NCBI GenBank assembly: GCA_902809935.1
Contig: LR778134.1
Span: forward strand, 1,426,001-1,490,000
Source: Ruminococcaceae bacterium BL-4
GTDB taxonomy: Bacteria; Bacillota; Clostridia; Oscillospirales; Acutalibacteraceae
Length of the DNA: 64,000 bases
Reading direction: 5' to 3'
In this document: piece after piece, positions 1 through 8,259 of the stretch
Numbering within the stretch: position 1 is the stretch's first letter
Layout: every line of letters begins with the position of its first letter
Position numbers and translations under genes: made by a program
Notes under the pieces: model-generated
The model's database searches: none
Seen by the model: the letters and a program-made list of their open reading frames with translations, nothing else
What the model was told of the DNA's origin: nothing

Positions 1-1734
1 TGGCAGTCGGAGCCTTTACATCCATTCGATTTTGAGCTTTTTAATGAGCAGAAATATGAAGAAGCAGTATCGGAGAAAAATGCAGCAGAAAGAATTTCCA
101 GTGTGCTTTATCCAAATGATGATACTGATGAAGGAAAGCGTCTGCGGTTAAAACAGCAGTATTTCTTTAGCAGTGCGTCGCTTCAGAGCATTTTAAGGGA
201 ATTTAAAAAATCTTACGGGAACGATTTTAAAAAATTGCCGGAACAATATGCGATTCAGCTAAATGATACGCATCCGGTTGTTTCGATTCCGGAGCTTTTA
301 CGCCTCCTGGTAGCAGGCGAAAACCTTTCTTTTTCCGAAGCATTTTCAATTATTCAGCAGGTCTTTTCTTATACAAATCATACAATTATGGCAGAAGCAT
401 TGGAAAAATGGGATGTATCGCTCTTCTGCACCGTTTTACCTCAGGTTTATCCATATGTAGTGATGCTGCAAAATCGTCTTCGCCGTGAAATCGGAAATGA
501 TCCACAAAAAAATCCAGATGATTATGGTTTGATTGCGGACGGAAAAATTCATATGGCAAAGATGGCAGTTTATGCAACGCATTCTGTCAACGGAGTTGCG
601 AAGATTCATACGGAAATATTAAAGAAAAAGACGCTTAAAGAATGGTATGATCTTTATCCGGAGCGGTTTCATAACGTGACGAACGGTGTGACGCAGCGCC
701 GCTGGATGGCACTGTGCAATCGGGAACTTTCTAAATTTATCACCGATCGTATCGGCAACGGTTGGATTACGAATCTTTCAGAGTTACAGAAACTGATTCC
801 TTATGCGGAAGATCCTGATTCTTTAAAGCAGTTGATGCAGATTAAGAAAGAAAAGAAAAACCAGCTTGCGGATTATGTTTATCGAAAAGATAATTTTGGG
901 CTCAATACTGAAAATATTTTTGATATTCAGGTAAAACGCCTTCATGAATATAAACGGCAGCTACTGAATGCCTTTTCAATTTTGGATCTTTATTACGGAT
1001 TGAAAGAAGGCAGAATTAAAGATTTTTATCCCACCACTTTTATTTTTGGCGGCAAGGCAGCGCCAGGATATTATCGTGCAAAGGGAATTATCAAATATAT
1101 TAATGAAATTGCCAATCTTATTAACTATGATAATGCAGTCAACCGAAAGATGCAGGTCGTTTTTGTGAGCAATTATGATGTTTCCTATGCCGAAAAACTG
1201 ATTCCTGCGGCGGATTTGAGTGAACAGATTTCTACGGCCGGGACCGAAGCGAGCGGAACCAGCAATATGAAATTTATGATGAACGGTGCGGTAACACTAG
1301 GTACTTTTGATGGCGCTAATATTGAAATTGTGGAGCAGGCAGGGGAAGAGAACAACTATATTTTCGGTGCCCGAGTAGAAGAACTGGAGGCACTCGGAAA
1401 TAATTATCATCCCCGTATCCTTTATGAACGGGAGCCGCGTATTCGTAGAGTGATGGATTCTTTGGTAAATGGTACAGTGACAGATGGCGGCAGCGGCATT
1501 TTTCAGGAATTGTATCATTCCATTCTTGACGGTGCTTCATGGCATCGGGCGGATTATTATTATCTGCTGCTGGACTTTTTGCCTTATTGTGAGACCCGTC
1601 TGCGTGCAAATCAGGATTATCTGAGAGACCAGACAAAATTCAGCAGAAAATGTCTTTTGAACATCGCTCATGCGGGAGTGTTTTCCAGTGACCGTACTGT
1701 TTCACAATATGCAAAAGAGATTTGGAACCTTTAA
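1..1734 (+). CDS. glgP: Glycogen/alpha-glucan phosphorylase, C-terminal ~577 residues (5' end outside window)
   Basis: Catalyses phosphorolysis of alpha-1,4-glucan to glucose-1-phosphate, using PLP, in the cytoplasm. The frame is open from base 1: residues before the first internal GTG (103) already fit the family (FDFELFNEQKYEEAVSEKN-like, then VLYPNDD). Visible family motifs are TNGVTQRRW, the KRLHEYKRQ block and EASGTSNMKF, whose Lys carries PLP. Full-length enzymes are about 800 residues, so roughly 230 N-terminal residues lie upstream of the window. The GTG at 103 is not the real start. No other glycogen genes are visible, so operon context is unknown. No clear GC-rich terminator follows the stop. 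Confidence 0.95.
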   Translation, partial: WQSEPLHPFDFELFNEQKYEEAVSEKNAAERISSVLYPNDDTDEGKRLRLKQQYFFSSASLQSILREFKKSYGNDFKKLPEQYAIQLNDTHPVVSIPELLRLLVAGENLSFSEAFSIIQQVFSYTNHTIMAEALEKWDVSLFCTVLPQVYPYVVMLQNRLRREIGNDPQKNPDDYGLIADGKIHMAKMAVYATHSVNGVAKIHTEILKKKTLKEWYDLYPERFHNVTNGVTQRRWMALCNRELSKFITDRIGNGWITNLSELQKLIPYAEDPDSLKQLMQIKKEKKNQLADYVYRKDNFGLNTENIFDIQVKRLHEYKRQLLNAFSILDLYYGLKEGRIKDFYPTTFIFGGKAAPGYYRAKGIIKYINEIANLINYDNAVNRKMQVVFVSNYDVSYAEKLIPAADLSEQISTAGTEASGTSNMKFMMNGAVTLGTFDGANIEIVEQAGEENNYIFGARVEELEALGNNYHPRILYEREPRIRRVMDSLVNGTVTDGGSGIFQELYHSILDGASWHRADYYYLLLDFLPYCETRLRANQDYLRDQTKFSRKCLLNIAHAGVFSSDRTVSQYAKEIWNL

Positions 1735-1811
1735 TCACCGGATTTTTGTGTTATTTTATTTTAAAGAAATTTTTATTTTGTCAGATTTGGCAAAATTAGA
1801 ATAAAATTTTA

Positions 1812-1839
1812 TTGACTTTTTACAAGAAAGTGTTAAAAT
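1812..1839 (+). promoter_or_regulatory. Sigma-A type promoter for the ArsB/NhaD-type transporter gene
   Basis: TTGACT at 1812-1817 and TAAAAT at 1834-1839 with a 16-base spacer, in the 162-base gap after the phosphorylase stop. The start codon follows about 58 bases downstream with a GAAGAGG ribosome binding site. Identified by eye from consensus match and position. Confidence 0.55.
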
Positions 1840-1896
1840 GAAACGGCTGTTGGAAAAGAGAAGCAATATCTAAAAAAGGGAAGAAGAGGTGTTTAT

Positions 1897-3165
1897 ATGA
1901 CAAGTCAACAGATTATAGCGATTGTAATTTTTCTGATGACAATGGTTGCTGTCATGACAGAGAAAGTTCATCGTGCTGTAGCCGCAATGGCTGGTGCGGT
2001 TCTGATGATTTTGTTTCATATTCTGAATTTAAGCGATTGTGTTGCTCATGTAGATGTAAATACGCTTGGCGTATTAGTCGGAATGATGATTTTTGTGGCT
2101 GTGGTTAAAAAGTCCGGCATTTTTGAGTATGTGGCAATTAAATCAGCGAAGCTTGCAAAGGGAAAGCCATGGCGAATTATGGTATCATTTGTACTGATAA
2201 CGGCAATCCTTTCTGCATTTTTGGATAACGTGACAACGGTGCTTTTGGTAGGACCAATGACGTTGGCAATTACTGGAATTCTAAAAATTAACCCAATTCC
2301 ATATATGGTTTCGGAAATTTTGGCTTCTAATATGGGTGGTACTGCTACCCTGATCGGTGATCCACCAAATATTATGATTGGCAGTGCTGCTAAGCTTGGA
2401 TTTTCAGATTTTCTGTTCAATACAGGTGCTCCGGTTGTTGTTATTCTTGCATTAACTTTGCTGTGTTTTCGGTTTCTCTATGTAAAAGAGATGCAGGTTG
2501 ACCAGGAATCAATGGATAAAGTGATGAACTTGGACGAAAATGTGGCGATTCACGATAAGGCATTGATGATTAAGAGTCTTGTTGTGATGGCTTTAGTTGT
2601 TCTCGGATTTATTCTACATAGTCAGACGGGAATTGAATCTGGAGCTGTTGCACTGACGGGCGCTGTTATAATTTTACTGATTGGAAAACAGGATGCAGAA
2701 GATATCATTCTGAGTGTAGAATGGCCAACAATTCTATTTTTTATTGGATTGTTTGTAGTGGTCGGCGGTTTACAAGAAGTCGGCGTTATTAATATGTTGG
2801 CTCAGACAATGATCAGTGCAACGCAGGGAAATATGGTAATGAGCTTGCTGATTGTTCTTTGGGCTTCTGCGCTTATTTCGGCATTCTTGGATAATATTCC
2901 ATTTGTTGCAACGATGATTCCACTGATTTTAACGATGGGACAAAGCGGCATAAATATTACACCATTGTGGTGGGCGCTTTCTCTTGGAGCATGCCTCGGC
3001 GGCAATGGTACATTGATTGGCGCTTCTGCAAACGTGGTGCTTTCGAGCATTAGTACGAAAAATGGTTATCCGATTACTTTTAAAAGCTTTACAAAAATAG
3101 GCTTCCCGATTATGCTGATGTCAGTTGCAATCAGCACGGTCTGGCTGCTGTTGCGGTTTGCTTAA
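1897..3165 (+). CDS. ArsB/NhaD (SLC13/P-permease) family ion transporter
   Basis: A 422-residue polytopic membrane protein of the ion transporter superfamily that includes ArsB, NhaD and mammalian P protein; expected in the cytoplasmic membrane. About 11-12 hydrophobic segments are visible in two internally repeated halves. Each half carries the paired motif SAFLDNVTT / SAFLDNIPF and a glycine-rich loop (GGTATLIGDPPN, then GGNGTLIGASANV). The duplicated D-N and GTLIG/ATLIG motifs are hallmarks of this superfamily. The substrate (Na+/H+, arsenite, dicarboxylate or other) cannot be read from sequence, and no arsR/arsA neighbour supports arsenite. It has its own promoter and is followed after 36 bases by an unrecognised gene, probably co-transcribed. 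Confidence 0.85.
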   Translation: MTSQQIIAIVIFLMTMVAVMTEKVHRAVAAMAGAVLMILFHILNLSDCVAHVDVNTLGVLVGMMIFVAVVKKSGIFEYVAIKSAKLAKGKPWRIMVSFVLITAILSAFLDNVTTVLLVGPMTLAITGILKINPIPYMVSEILASNMGGTATLIGDPPNIMIGSAAKLGFSDFLFNTGAPVVVILALTLLCFRFLYVKEMQVDQESMDKVMNLDENVAIHDKALMIKSLVVMALVVLGFILHSQTGIESGAVALTGAVIILLIGKQDAEDIILSVEWPTILFFIGLFVVVGGLQEVGVINMLAQTMISATQGNMVMSLLIVLWASALISAFLDNIPFVATMIPLILTMGQSGINITPLWWALSLGACLGGNGTLIGASANVVLSSISTKNGYPITFKSFTKIGFPIMLMSVAISTVWLLLRFA

Positions 3166-3201
3166 AAAAGCGAGCCATAAAGGAAAGGAGTAGTTCAAAT
3201 T

Positions 3202-3693
3202 ATGAACTGCAATTCGATCAATGGAGATGTTATCGACTTGACGCTGCGGCTGATGGGGGCGACTCAAATTCGGGAATTCCCTAGCTTTATGCATATTGTG
3301 GATTTCAATTTGGGAGACGGTGTGTTGGTAACGTATGTCTTCAATATTACACGAGAGGATAAATATTTTTTACAGCGAGTGAGACCTTATGCAATTTCTC
3401 ACGGAAAATTTGCGAATGTACAGGAAATTATTGCATTCATCAAGGATGATATCGAAAAATTTCGGAATGCAAAAAAGAGCCACAATTTTCCTGAATTTCT
3501 CGAAATTTTTGAAAAGGAACATCAATTTTTAGAGAATATGGAAGATCTGTTTTTGACACATAATATTGATAAGGCAATGCTCGAAGAAATTAAAGACGAT
3601 GTGCAGCATGTCATGAAGAAAGTGCGAACGGTTGAGGCACCTGAACTTCCGGAACTACAGCAGACGCATCCGCATGTAGACGTTGAAAAATAA
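3202..3693 (+). CDS. Conserved-looking hypothetical protein, 163 residues
   Basis: Not recognised. It is soluble, with no signal peptide or membrane segment. The N-terminal half (about residues 1-75) looks like a mixed alpha/beta fold rich in hydrophobic strands; the C-terminal half (about 76-150) is charged and helical with many Glu/Lys/His (FLEIFEKEHQFLENMEDLF), and the tail is Pro/His rich. A good ribosome binding site (GGAAAGGAG) lies about 11 bases before ATG, and the gene starts 36 bases after the transporter, so co-transcription is likely. Nothing in the sequence allows a function call. Coding reality is supported by RBS, position and codon use like the neighbours. Confidence 0.8.
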   Translation: MNCNSINGDVIDLTLRLMGATQIREFPSFMHIVDFNLGDGVLVTYVFNITREDKYFLQRVRPYAISHGKFANVQEIIAFIKDDIEKFRNAKKSHNFPEFLEIFEKEHQFLENMEDLFLTHNIDKAMLEEIKDDVQHVMKKVRTVEAPELPELQQTHPHVDVEK

Positions 3694-3833
3694 TCATGTT
3701 AGAGCTTGTTATTTATGAAAGATAAGAGAAAATTATATTTTAGAGTGGCCTTGGAACATTTTCTTCTGGACATGACAGCCAATTTTAAAATCGGAAAAGT
3801 TAAAAAGAATATTTGAAATGGAATGTGATAAAG

Positions 3834-4553
3834 ATGAACGAAGAACAATTTTCAAGGACCGAATTACTGATTGGTAAATCAGCAATCGAACAGCTCCATC
3901 GATCTTCTGTGATTGTTTTTGGGATCGGCGGGGTTGGAGGTTATGCAGCAGAAGCCCTTTGTCGCAGTGGAGTTGGTTCACTGACTTTGGTGGATCCGGA
4001 TACCGTCAGTGTTTCGAATCTGAACCGCCAGATCGTTGCAACTTATCAGACATTGAATCAGCTGAAAGCCGAAATGATGGCAGAGCGCCTTCTTTCCATC
4101 AATCCACAAGCTTCTGTCTTTTCGATTCCTAAATTCTATCAGGCAGAAAATGCAGAGGAATTTCCACTGGATTCCTATGATTATGTCATCGACTGTATTG
4201 ATACGGTATCCAGTAAGCTACTGTTGGTGCAAAATGCTGAAAAGGCAGGTACACCGATTATTAGTTCTATGGGTGCAGGAAATAAATTGGATCCTACCGC
4301 ATTTCGAGTGGGAGATATCTACGAGACGAAAGTATGTCCGCTTGCCAGAGTGATGCGCCGAGAGTTAAGGCAGAGAGGAATTGCCTCTTTAAAAGTTGTT
4401 TATAGCACGGAACCACCAAGAACGCCCTTAGAAAGTACGGAACCAGCGGCTCCTGGGAAGCGGCAAACACCTGGCAGTATGCCATTTGTTCCTTCTGCAG
4501 CAGGATTGATCTTAGCTGGTGCAGTTGTACAGGATCTCACACAGGCATGGTAG
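3834..4553 (+). CDS. tcdA: tRNA threonylcarbamoyladenosine dehydratase (TcdA/CsdL, ThiF-E1 fold)
   Basis: ATP-dependent enzyme that cyclises t6A37 of ANN-decoding tRNAs to ct6A; cytoplasmic. The E1-like Rossmann loop VFGIGGVGGYAAEAL sits near the N-terminus after the typical opening MNEEQFSRTELLIG, followed by VDPDTVSVSNLNRQ (ATP-binding Asp/Asn/Arg) and VIDCIDTVSSK. The Cys-containing segment KVCPLARVMRREL is present. About 239 residues, normal for the family. An in-frame ATG lies 7 codons upstream (3813); I chose 3834 because the family begins here, though neither start has a strong ribosome binding site. The gene stands alone between the hypothetical gene and the Na/Pi transporter. Confidence 0.9.
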   Translation: MNEEQFSRTELLIGKSAIEQLHRSSVIVFGIGGVGGYAAEALCRSGVGSLTLVDPDTVSVSNLNRQIVATYQTLNQLKAEMMAERLLSINPQASVFSIPKFYQAENAEEFPLDSYDYVIDCIDTVSSKLLLVQNAEKAGTPIISSMGAGNKLDPTAFRVGDIYETKVCPLARVMRRELRQRGIASLKVVYSTEPPRTPLESTEPAAPGKRQTPGSMPFVPSAAGLILAGAVVQDLTQAW

Positions 4554-4585
4554 ATGTTGCATTAATAATTTTATATTAGTAAATA

Positions 4586-4594
4586 TGATATAAT
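4586..4594 (+). promoter_or_regulatory. Possible extended -10 promoter in the 200-base gap before the Na/Pi cotransporter gene
   Basis: TGATATAAT (TGn plus TATAAT at 4589-4594) without a convincing -35. The gap 4554-4753 is very AT rich, so chance matches are likely. No terminator hairpin for tcdA and no Pho-box-like direct repeat were seen here. Confidence 0.3.
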
Positions 4595-4753
4595 TATTTT
4601 AAATCTCTCAGAGAAATATTTTATCAGTTTCTGTTTTATAATTCCAATTTAGAATATTAATTCTCTAAGTTTGTACTATCATTTTACAAGGACTTTGTTA
4701 TGAAAAGTTTATATAAAGATTAAAAATAAAATATTTGTATTAACTAAATAAAA

Positions 4754-6439
4754 ATGATTGGATGGAACAGAATGGGATTACAAAATGTCATGATGCTCCT
4801 GTGCGGACTTGGACTCTTCCTTTATGGTATGAATTTAATGGGTGAAGGATTGGAACTTGCCGCCGGGTCAAAACTCAAAAAAATGATTGAGCGCTTGACT
4901 ACAAATCGCTATATTGGTGCGCTGGTAGGATTGGTGGTTACGGCCGTTATTCAGAGCTCCTCGGCGACTACTGTAATGGTGATTGGCTTCGTTAACGCTG
5001 GCGTTATGTCGCTTTCTCAGGCAGCTGGCGTGATTATGGGTGCTAATATTGGTACAACAGTCACAGGACTTTTGATTGCAATCCGTCTGAATGATTTGGC
5101 ACCATTTGCAATCTTTTTGGGCGTAGTTGGTGTCCTTTTTATCAAGAAGCACAATCGCAAGCATATTGCGCAAATCATTTTGGGATTTGGCATTTTGTTT
5201 TTTGGCATGACAAATATGAGTGCAGCCATGGCTCCTTTGGCACAGGATCAAGGTTTCTGCAATCTCCTTTCCAGTTTTAAAAATCCTTTGTTGGGCCTTT
5301 TGGTTGGCTTGGGCGTTACGGCAATTATTCAAAGTTCATCTGCATCTCTCGGTGTTTTACAAGCGCTGTCAGCTTCCGGTGCTATTGGATTGGATTCAGC
5401 AGTTTATGTAATTTTTGGTCAGAATATCGGTACTTGCGCAACGGCTTTATTGGCTTCTATTGGTACGACAAAAACCGCACGGCGTACGGCAATTGTTCAT
5501 TTGCTTTTTAATGTAATTGGAGCTACAGCTTTTACACTGATTTCTTATTTTACTCCTTTTGTGTCAGTGGTTGAGCATTTGGTGCCAGACAACCCAATGA
5601 TGCAGATTTCGTTGGTGCATATTTGCTTTAATGTGGTGACTACGGCAGTTTTGCTCCCACTTTCTGATCATCTTGTAAATCTTGCTTGTCGTGTGGTACC
5701 GGGCGTAGACCAAAAGATGGAAGCAATGCGTCTGCAGTATCTGGATGAGCGCATTTTAAATACACCTCCGGTGGCAGTTAGTCAAGTAATTAAAGAAGTA
5801 ATTCGTATGTCACGGATTGCACGCTCAAATTTTCTTTTAAGCATGGATATGATTTATGAACGTAATGCAGATCGTGTGCCAGAGCTGGAAGAAAATGAAT
5901 CTATTCTTAACTTTTTGAATAAAGGGATTACCGCTTATTTGGTGAAAATCAACGGATTAGAGCTGGAAGATCAGGATCGTGAAACGATTGGTGCTATGTA
6001 TCATGTGGTAAACGACATCGAGAGAATTGGCGATTACAGTGAGAATATTTCGGAAGAAGCTCAAATTGTAGCAGATGGAAAAGCAACTATGAGTGATGCG
6101 GCAATATCGGAACTCAAACAACTGCAAGAAAAAGTGTTAGAAGTATTTGATTCTTCCATAGAACTTTTTGCAAACGGCGGTTCTAATCAGGAGCTTGGAT
6201 TTGTAGTCAATAAAACAGAAGAACAAGTGGACGAGTTAACAGAATATCTTAAGGCAAATCATATTGAACGTCTTAAGAGCGGAGAGTGTTCTCCTCAGTC
6301 TGGTTCAGTTTATAATGATTTGCTGATTAATTTGGAAAGAATCGCAGATCATGCTACCAATGTAGCATTTTCGGTTCATACTGGAAAGCCTTTAGCCAAG
6401 TTGCCGGAATTGGCTGTGGCAGGGACTACAGCAAAATAA
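4754..6439 (+). CDS. Na+/phosphate cotransporter family protein (NptA/YjbB type) with C-terminal PhoU-like domain
   Basis: Sodium-coupled phosphate transporter, cytoplasmic membrane. About 561 residues: residues 1-310 hold the duplicated Na/Pi cotransporter repeats with the diagnostic QSSSATT and QSSSASLG motifs and about 8-9 membrane segments. Residues ~330-550 are soluble and helical with two PhoU-like segments (e.g. VVNDIERIGDYSENI and INLERIADHATNV), typical of the bacterial long form. The start at 4754 lacks a ribosome binding site; ATG 4772 (18 bases later) follows GGATGGAAC and could be the true start. It ends at a strong terminator and is probably a single-gene unit. Confidence 0.9.
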   Translation: MIGWNRMGLQNVMMLLCGLGLFLYGMNLMGEGLELAAGSKLKKMIERLTTNRYIGALVGLVVTAVIQSSSATTVMVIGFVNAGVMSLSQAAGVIMGANIGTTVTGLLIAIRLNDLAPFAIFLGVVGVLFIKKHNRKHIAQIILGFGILFFGMTNMSAAMAPLAQDQGFCNLLSSFKNPLLGLLVGLGVTAIIQSSSASLGVLQALSASGAIGLDSAVYVIFGQNIGTCATALLASIGTTKTARRTAIVHLLFNVIGATAFTLISYFTPFVSVVEHLVPDNPMMQISLVHICFNVVTTAVLLPLSDHLVNLACRVVPGVDQKMEAMRLQYLDERILNTPPVAVSQVIKEVIRMSRIARSNFLLSMDMIYERNADRVPELEENESILNFLNKGITAYLVKINGLELEDQDRETIGAMYHVVNDIERIGDYSENISEEAQIVADGKATMSDAAISELKQLQEKVLEVFDSSIELFANGGSNQELGFVVNKTEEQVDELTEYLKANHIERLKSGECSPQSGSVYNDLLINLERIADHATNVAFSVHTGKPLAKLPELAVAGTTAK

Positions 6440-6457
6440 TTTTATTACAAATAAAAC

Positions 6458-6500
6458 AAAGAGACAGGACGAAAAATGATTCGTTCTGTCTCTTTCTCTT
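6458..6500 (+). terminator. Rho-independent terminator after the Na/Pi cotransporter gene
   Basis: A 16-bp stem, 6458-6473 pairing with 6480-6495 (one G-T pair), six-base loop, followed by a T-rich run. It lies 18 bases after the stop codon. Confidence 0.85.
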
Positions 6501-6567
6501 TTTATTTTATAAAATTCATGGTACAATAAAACTAATCATTGATTTCATAGAAAAGGGAGGCGGAAAA

Positions 6568-7056
6568 TTGAAATTCTACTTTAGACGGGACAGTGGGGAT
6601 AATGTGGCATATTGTGTTTATGATGAGAGTGGGAAACCGGCTTTTTTGATTAAAACCAATGGGCAGCAGTTGGGACTCAGATTGATTATAATGACTCCAC
6701 ACGAGGTACCAGTTGCCAGACTTCGTATTCTGGGAATGAGAGAACTTTATCATTGTGGGATTTCAATAGAAGGACAGACTGGAATGCAGGTCGTTTTAAA
6801 TCCGGTTTCCAGACAACATCCAGTTCGTATTCGAGGCAGAGATTGGAGATTCCGTGGAAATCTTATTGATCGCAGTTTTGATTTTGTGGATTCCTATGCA
6901 TCATTGATTATGACGCATTCATCAGCTTACGGCGTTTCTGGAAATGATTATGTGCTTGTTGTGCCAGATGAGCGTCATGCTTTGGAATCTGTCTGCATTG
7001 CTGCTGCAGTGGATTGTCAAGAACAGATTTTACAACCCGCACCGCTTCCCGTATAA
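6568..7056 (+). CDS. LURP-one/YxjI-like (tubby C-terminal fold) protein
   Basis: A 162-residue soluble protein that resembles the LURP-one-related/YxjI family of beta-rich proteins with a Tubby C-terminal-like barrel; biochemical role in bacteria is not established. Alternating short strands with conserved-looking turns are visible: FRRDSGDNVAYCVYDESGK, then PVRIRGRDWRFRGNL near residue 90, then DRSFDFVD and DYVLVVPDERHALE. The start is TTG with a strong AAGGGAGG ribosome binding site 7 bases upstream; no in-frame ATG fits better. A TACAAT with TG extension lies just upstream, and terminators flank the gene, so it is probably monocistronic. Family call is by pattern, moderately sure. Confidence 0.65.
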   Translation: MKFYFRRDSGDNVAYCVYDESGKPAFLIKTNGQQLGLRLIIMTPHEVPVARLRILGMRELYHCGISIEGQTGMQVVLNPVSRQHPVRIRGRDWRFRGNLIDRSFDFVDSYASLIMTHSSAYGVSGNDYVLVVPDERHALESVCIAAAVDCQEQILQPAPLPV

Positions 7057-7088
7057 TTTTTTTAAAATTTAGCATGAATTTGTCTTAT

Positions 7089-7125
7089 AACAAGGGACTC
7101 TCATTTTACTGAGAGCCCCTTTGTA
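7089..7125. terminator. Bidirectional terminator between the LURP-one-like and mgtC-like genes
   Basis: About 12-bp stem with one mismatch (7092-7103 with 7110-7121), A-rich on one flank and T-rich on the other, in the gap between convergent genes. Confidence 0.65.
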
Positions 7126-7155
7126 TTTAATACCATTCATAGATTTACAGGTTTG

Positions 7156-7836
7156 TTAATATTCAATACTTTTAATGGCCGGGATGTCCTTTAATAACTT
7201 AATAACATCTTCGGCATTATAAGCGGCCGGATAACGGACTAAAAGCGTAATTTCCAGCTTTTGCGGTGAGAGTCGCTTTGTCTGAAGACTGGTGATTTCG
7301 ATGTGGTGCCTTTCGAAAATTCCTGAAAATAGAGTATGAATATCTTCATCGTTTGAGACTTCAAGAACCAGCTTTTCAAAAATGGGTTCTTGAGAAATTT
7401 TTTTATTGTGAAGTAAAAATAACTGGACAGCTACAATTAAAATAGAAGCGGCAATACCTAGAAGGTACATGCCTGCGCCAAGTGCACAGCCAACACCGAC
7501 GGTTGCCCATAACCCGGCGGCAGTGGTAATGCCGGTAACATTTTCTTTTCGAACAAAAATGACGCCGGCACCGAGAAATCCGATAGCAGTGACAACACCG
7601 GCTGTAATTCTGGATGGATCAAGCGAAATCCCTTTTTCGCCGATCAGGTCGGAAAATCCATATTTAGAAGTCAGAGTCATCAGTGCAGAAGCCATTGCTA
7701 CAACAGCGTGAGTGCGCATCCCAACTGTTTTAGTATGATTGGAGGATTGATCATGTCCAATTATGCAGCCGCATAAGGCTGCCAAAAATAAACGCAGTAA
7801 ATATTCTCCCTGAATGATCCAAAAATTTTCCTCCAT
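7156..7836 (-). CDS. MgtC/SapB family membrane protein
   Basis: A 226-residue inner-membrane protein: residues ~8-150 contain five membrane segments with the family signatures GCIIGHDQ, VGMRTHAVVAMASAL and GFLGAGVIFVRK...TTAAGLWATVG. A soluble C-terminal ACT-like domain of about 75 residues follows (VSNDEDIHTLFSGIFERHH). The family includes Salmonella MgtC, linked to low-Mg2+ adaptation and F-ATPase control; the role in Clostridia is not defined. Start ATG has GGGAGGT just upstream. A divergent extended -10 (TGTTATAAT, minus strand, 7866-7874) lies back-to-back with the valS T-box promoter. No Mg2+ riboswitch-like structure is evident in the short leader. Confidence 0.9.
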   Translation of the reverse strand: MEENFWIIQGEYLLRLFLAALCGCIIGHDQSSNHTKTVGMRTHAVVAMASALMTLTSKYGFSDLIGEKGISLDPSRITAGVVTAIGFLGAGVIFVRKENVTGITTAAGLWATVGVGCALGAGMYLLGIAASILIVAVQLFLLHNKKISQEPIFEKLVLEVSNDEDIHTLFSGIFERHHIEITSLQTKRLSPQKLEITLLVRYPAAYNAEDVIKLLKDIPAIKSIEY

Positions 7837-7865
7837 CGTGGTGACCTCCCTTTATATTTTTCTAT

Positions 7866-7874
7866 ATTATAACA
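7866..7874 (-). promoter_or_regulatory. Extended -10 promoter element for the mgtC-like gene
   Basis: On the minus strand TGTTATAAT (TATAAT complement at 7866-7871), 30-38 bases before the start codon, with the AAGGGAGGT ribosome binding site in between. No good -35 was found. Confidence 0.45.
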
Positions 7875-7908
7875 TGATTTGAGAGAATTTGTGCTAAGTA
7901 ATCGAATC

Positions 7909-7937
7909 TTGACAGAGACCCGTTTTTCGCGTATAAT
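7909..7937 (+). promoter_or_regulatory. Sigma-A promoter of the valS T-box transcript
   Basis: TTGACA at 7909-7914 and TATAAT at 7932-7937, both perfect consensus, spacer exactly 17 bases. Transcription should begin near 7944, leaving a leader of about 315 bases before valS. Confidence 0.9.
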
Positions 7938-7944
7938 ACTTTAT

Positions 7945-8220
7945 ATTATTGAGGACAATATCAATTATATACAAAGACGAAGATGGGGAAAAAGGCAAAA
8001 GATTTCTATTTTCAGAAAGTCGGCGGATGATGTGAGCCGATATTGTGCTTTTGCGAATCAGTCGCCCCGGAGTTGTTTCGCTGAATCAAGATTAAGCGAG
8101 ACCGAGTGAAAGACTTTCGCGTTAAGAAAGAGAGGGCTTTAAAAGCCGAATGCGGGTGGTACCGCGGATCTTTTCTTACAGATTCGCCCCGGATACAGTT
8201 TTCTGTATCCGGGGTTTTTA
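7945..8220 (+). promoter_or_regulatory. T-box riboswitch leader (tRNA-Val sensing) upstream of valS
   Basis: The conserved T-box core (GGGTGGTACCGCG) lies at 8154-8166; its UGGU bulge would pair with an ACCA tRNA end, which fits discriminator A of tRNA-Val. Upstream, the AGAAAG-TCGG...GATGTGA...CCGA element (8013-8040) resembles the distal part of Stem I. A stem GCAAAAG/CTTTTGC (7995-8001 with 8048-8054) and GGGG/CCCC (7985-7988 with 8065-8068) bracket an internal loop with GTC at 8061-8063, my best guess for the valine specifier. GTG at 8045-8047 is an alternative. The leader ends in a strong terminator. Uncharged tRNA-Val should promote read-through into valS-folC. Confidence 0.9.
8187..8219 (+). 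terminator. T-box regulated terminator
   Basis: A perfect 12-bp GC-rich stem, 8187-8198 with 8203-8214, TTTT loop, then five T. It follows the T-box core by about 20 bases and precedes the valS ribosome binding site, so it is the conditional terminator of the riboswitch. Confidence 0.92.
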
Positions 8221-8259
8221 TTTTGATTAATTTATAAAAAGTGGTTGGAGGAATAATCG

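Noticed and set aside
8045-8047. GTG as the definite T-box specifier
   Set aside because: The competing GTC at 8061-8063 sits better in the internal loop; neither can be fixed without a structural model.
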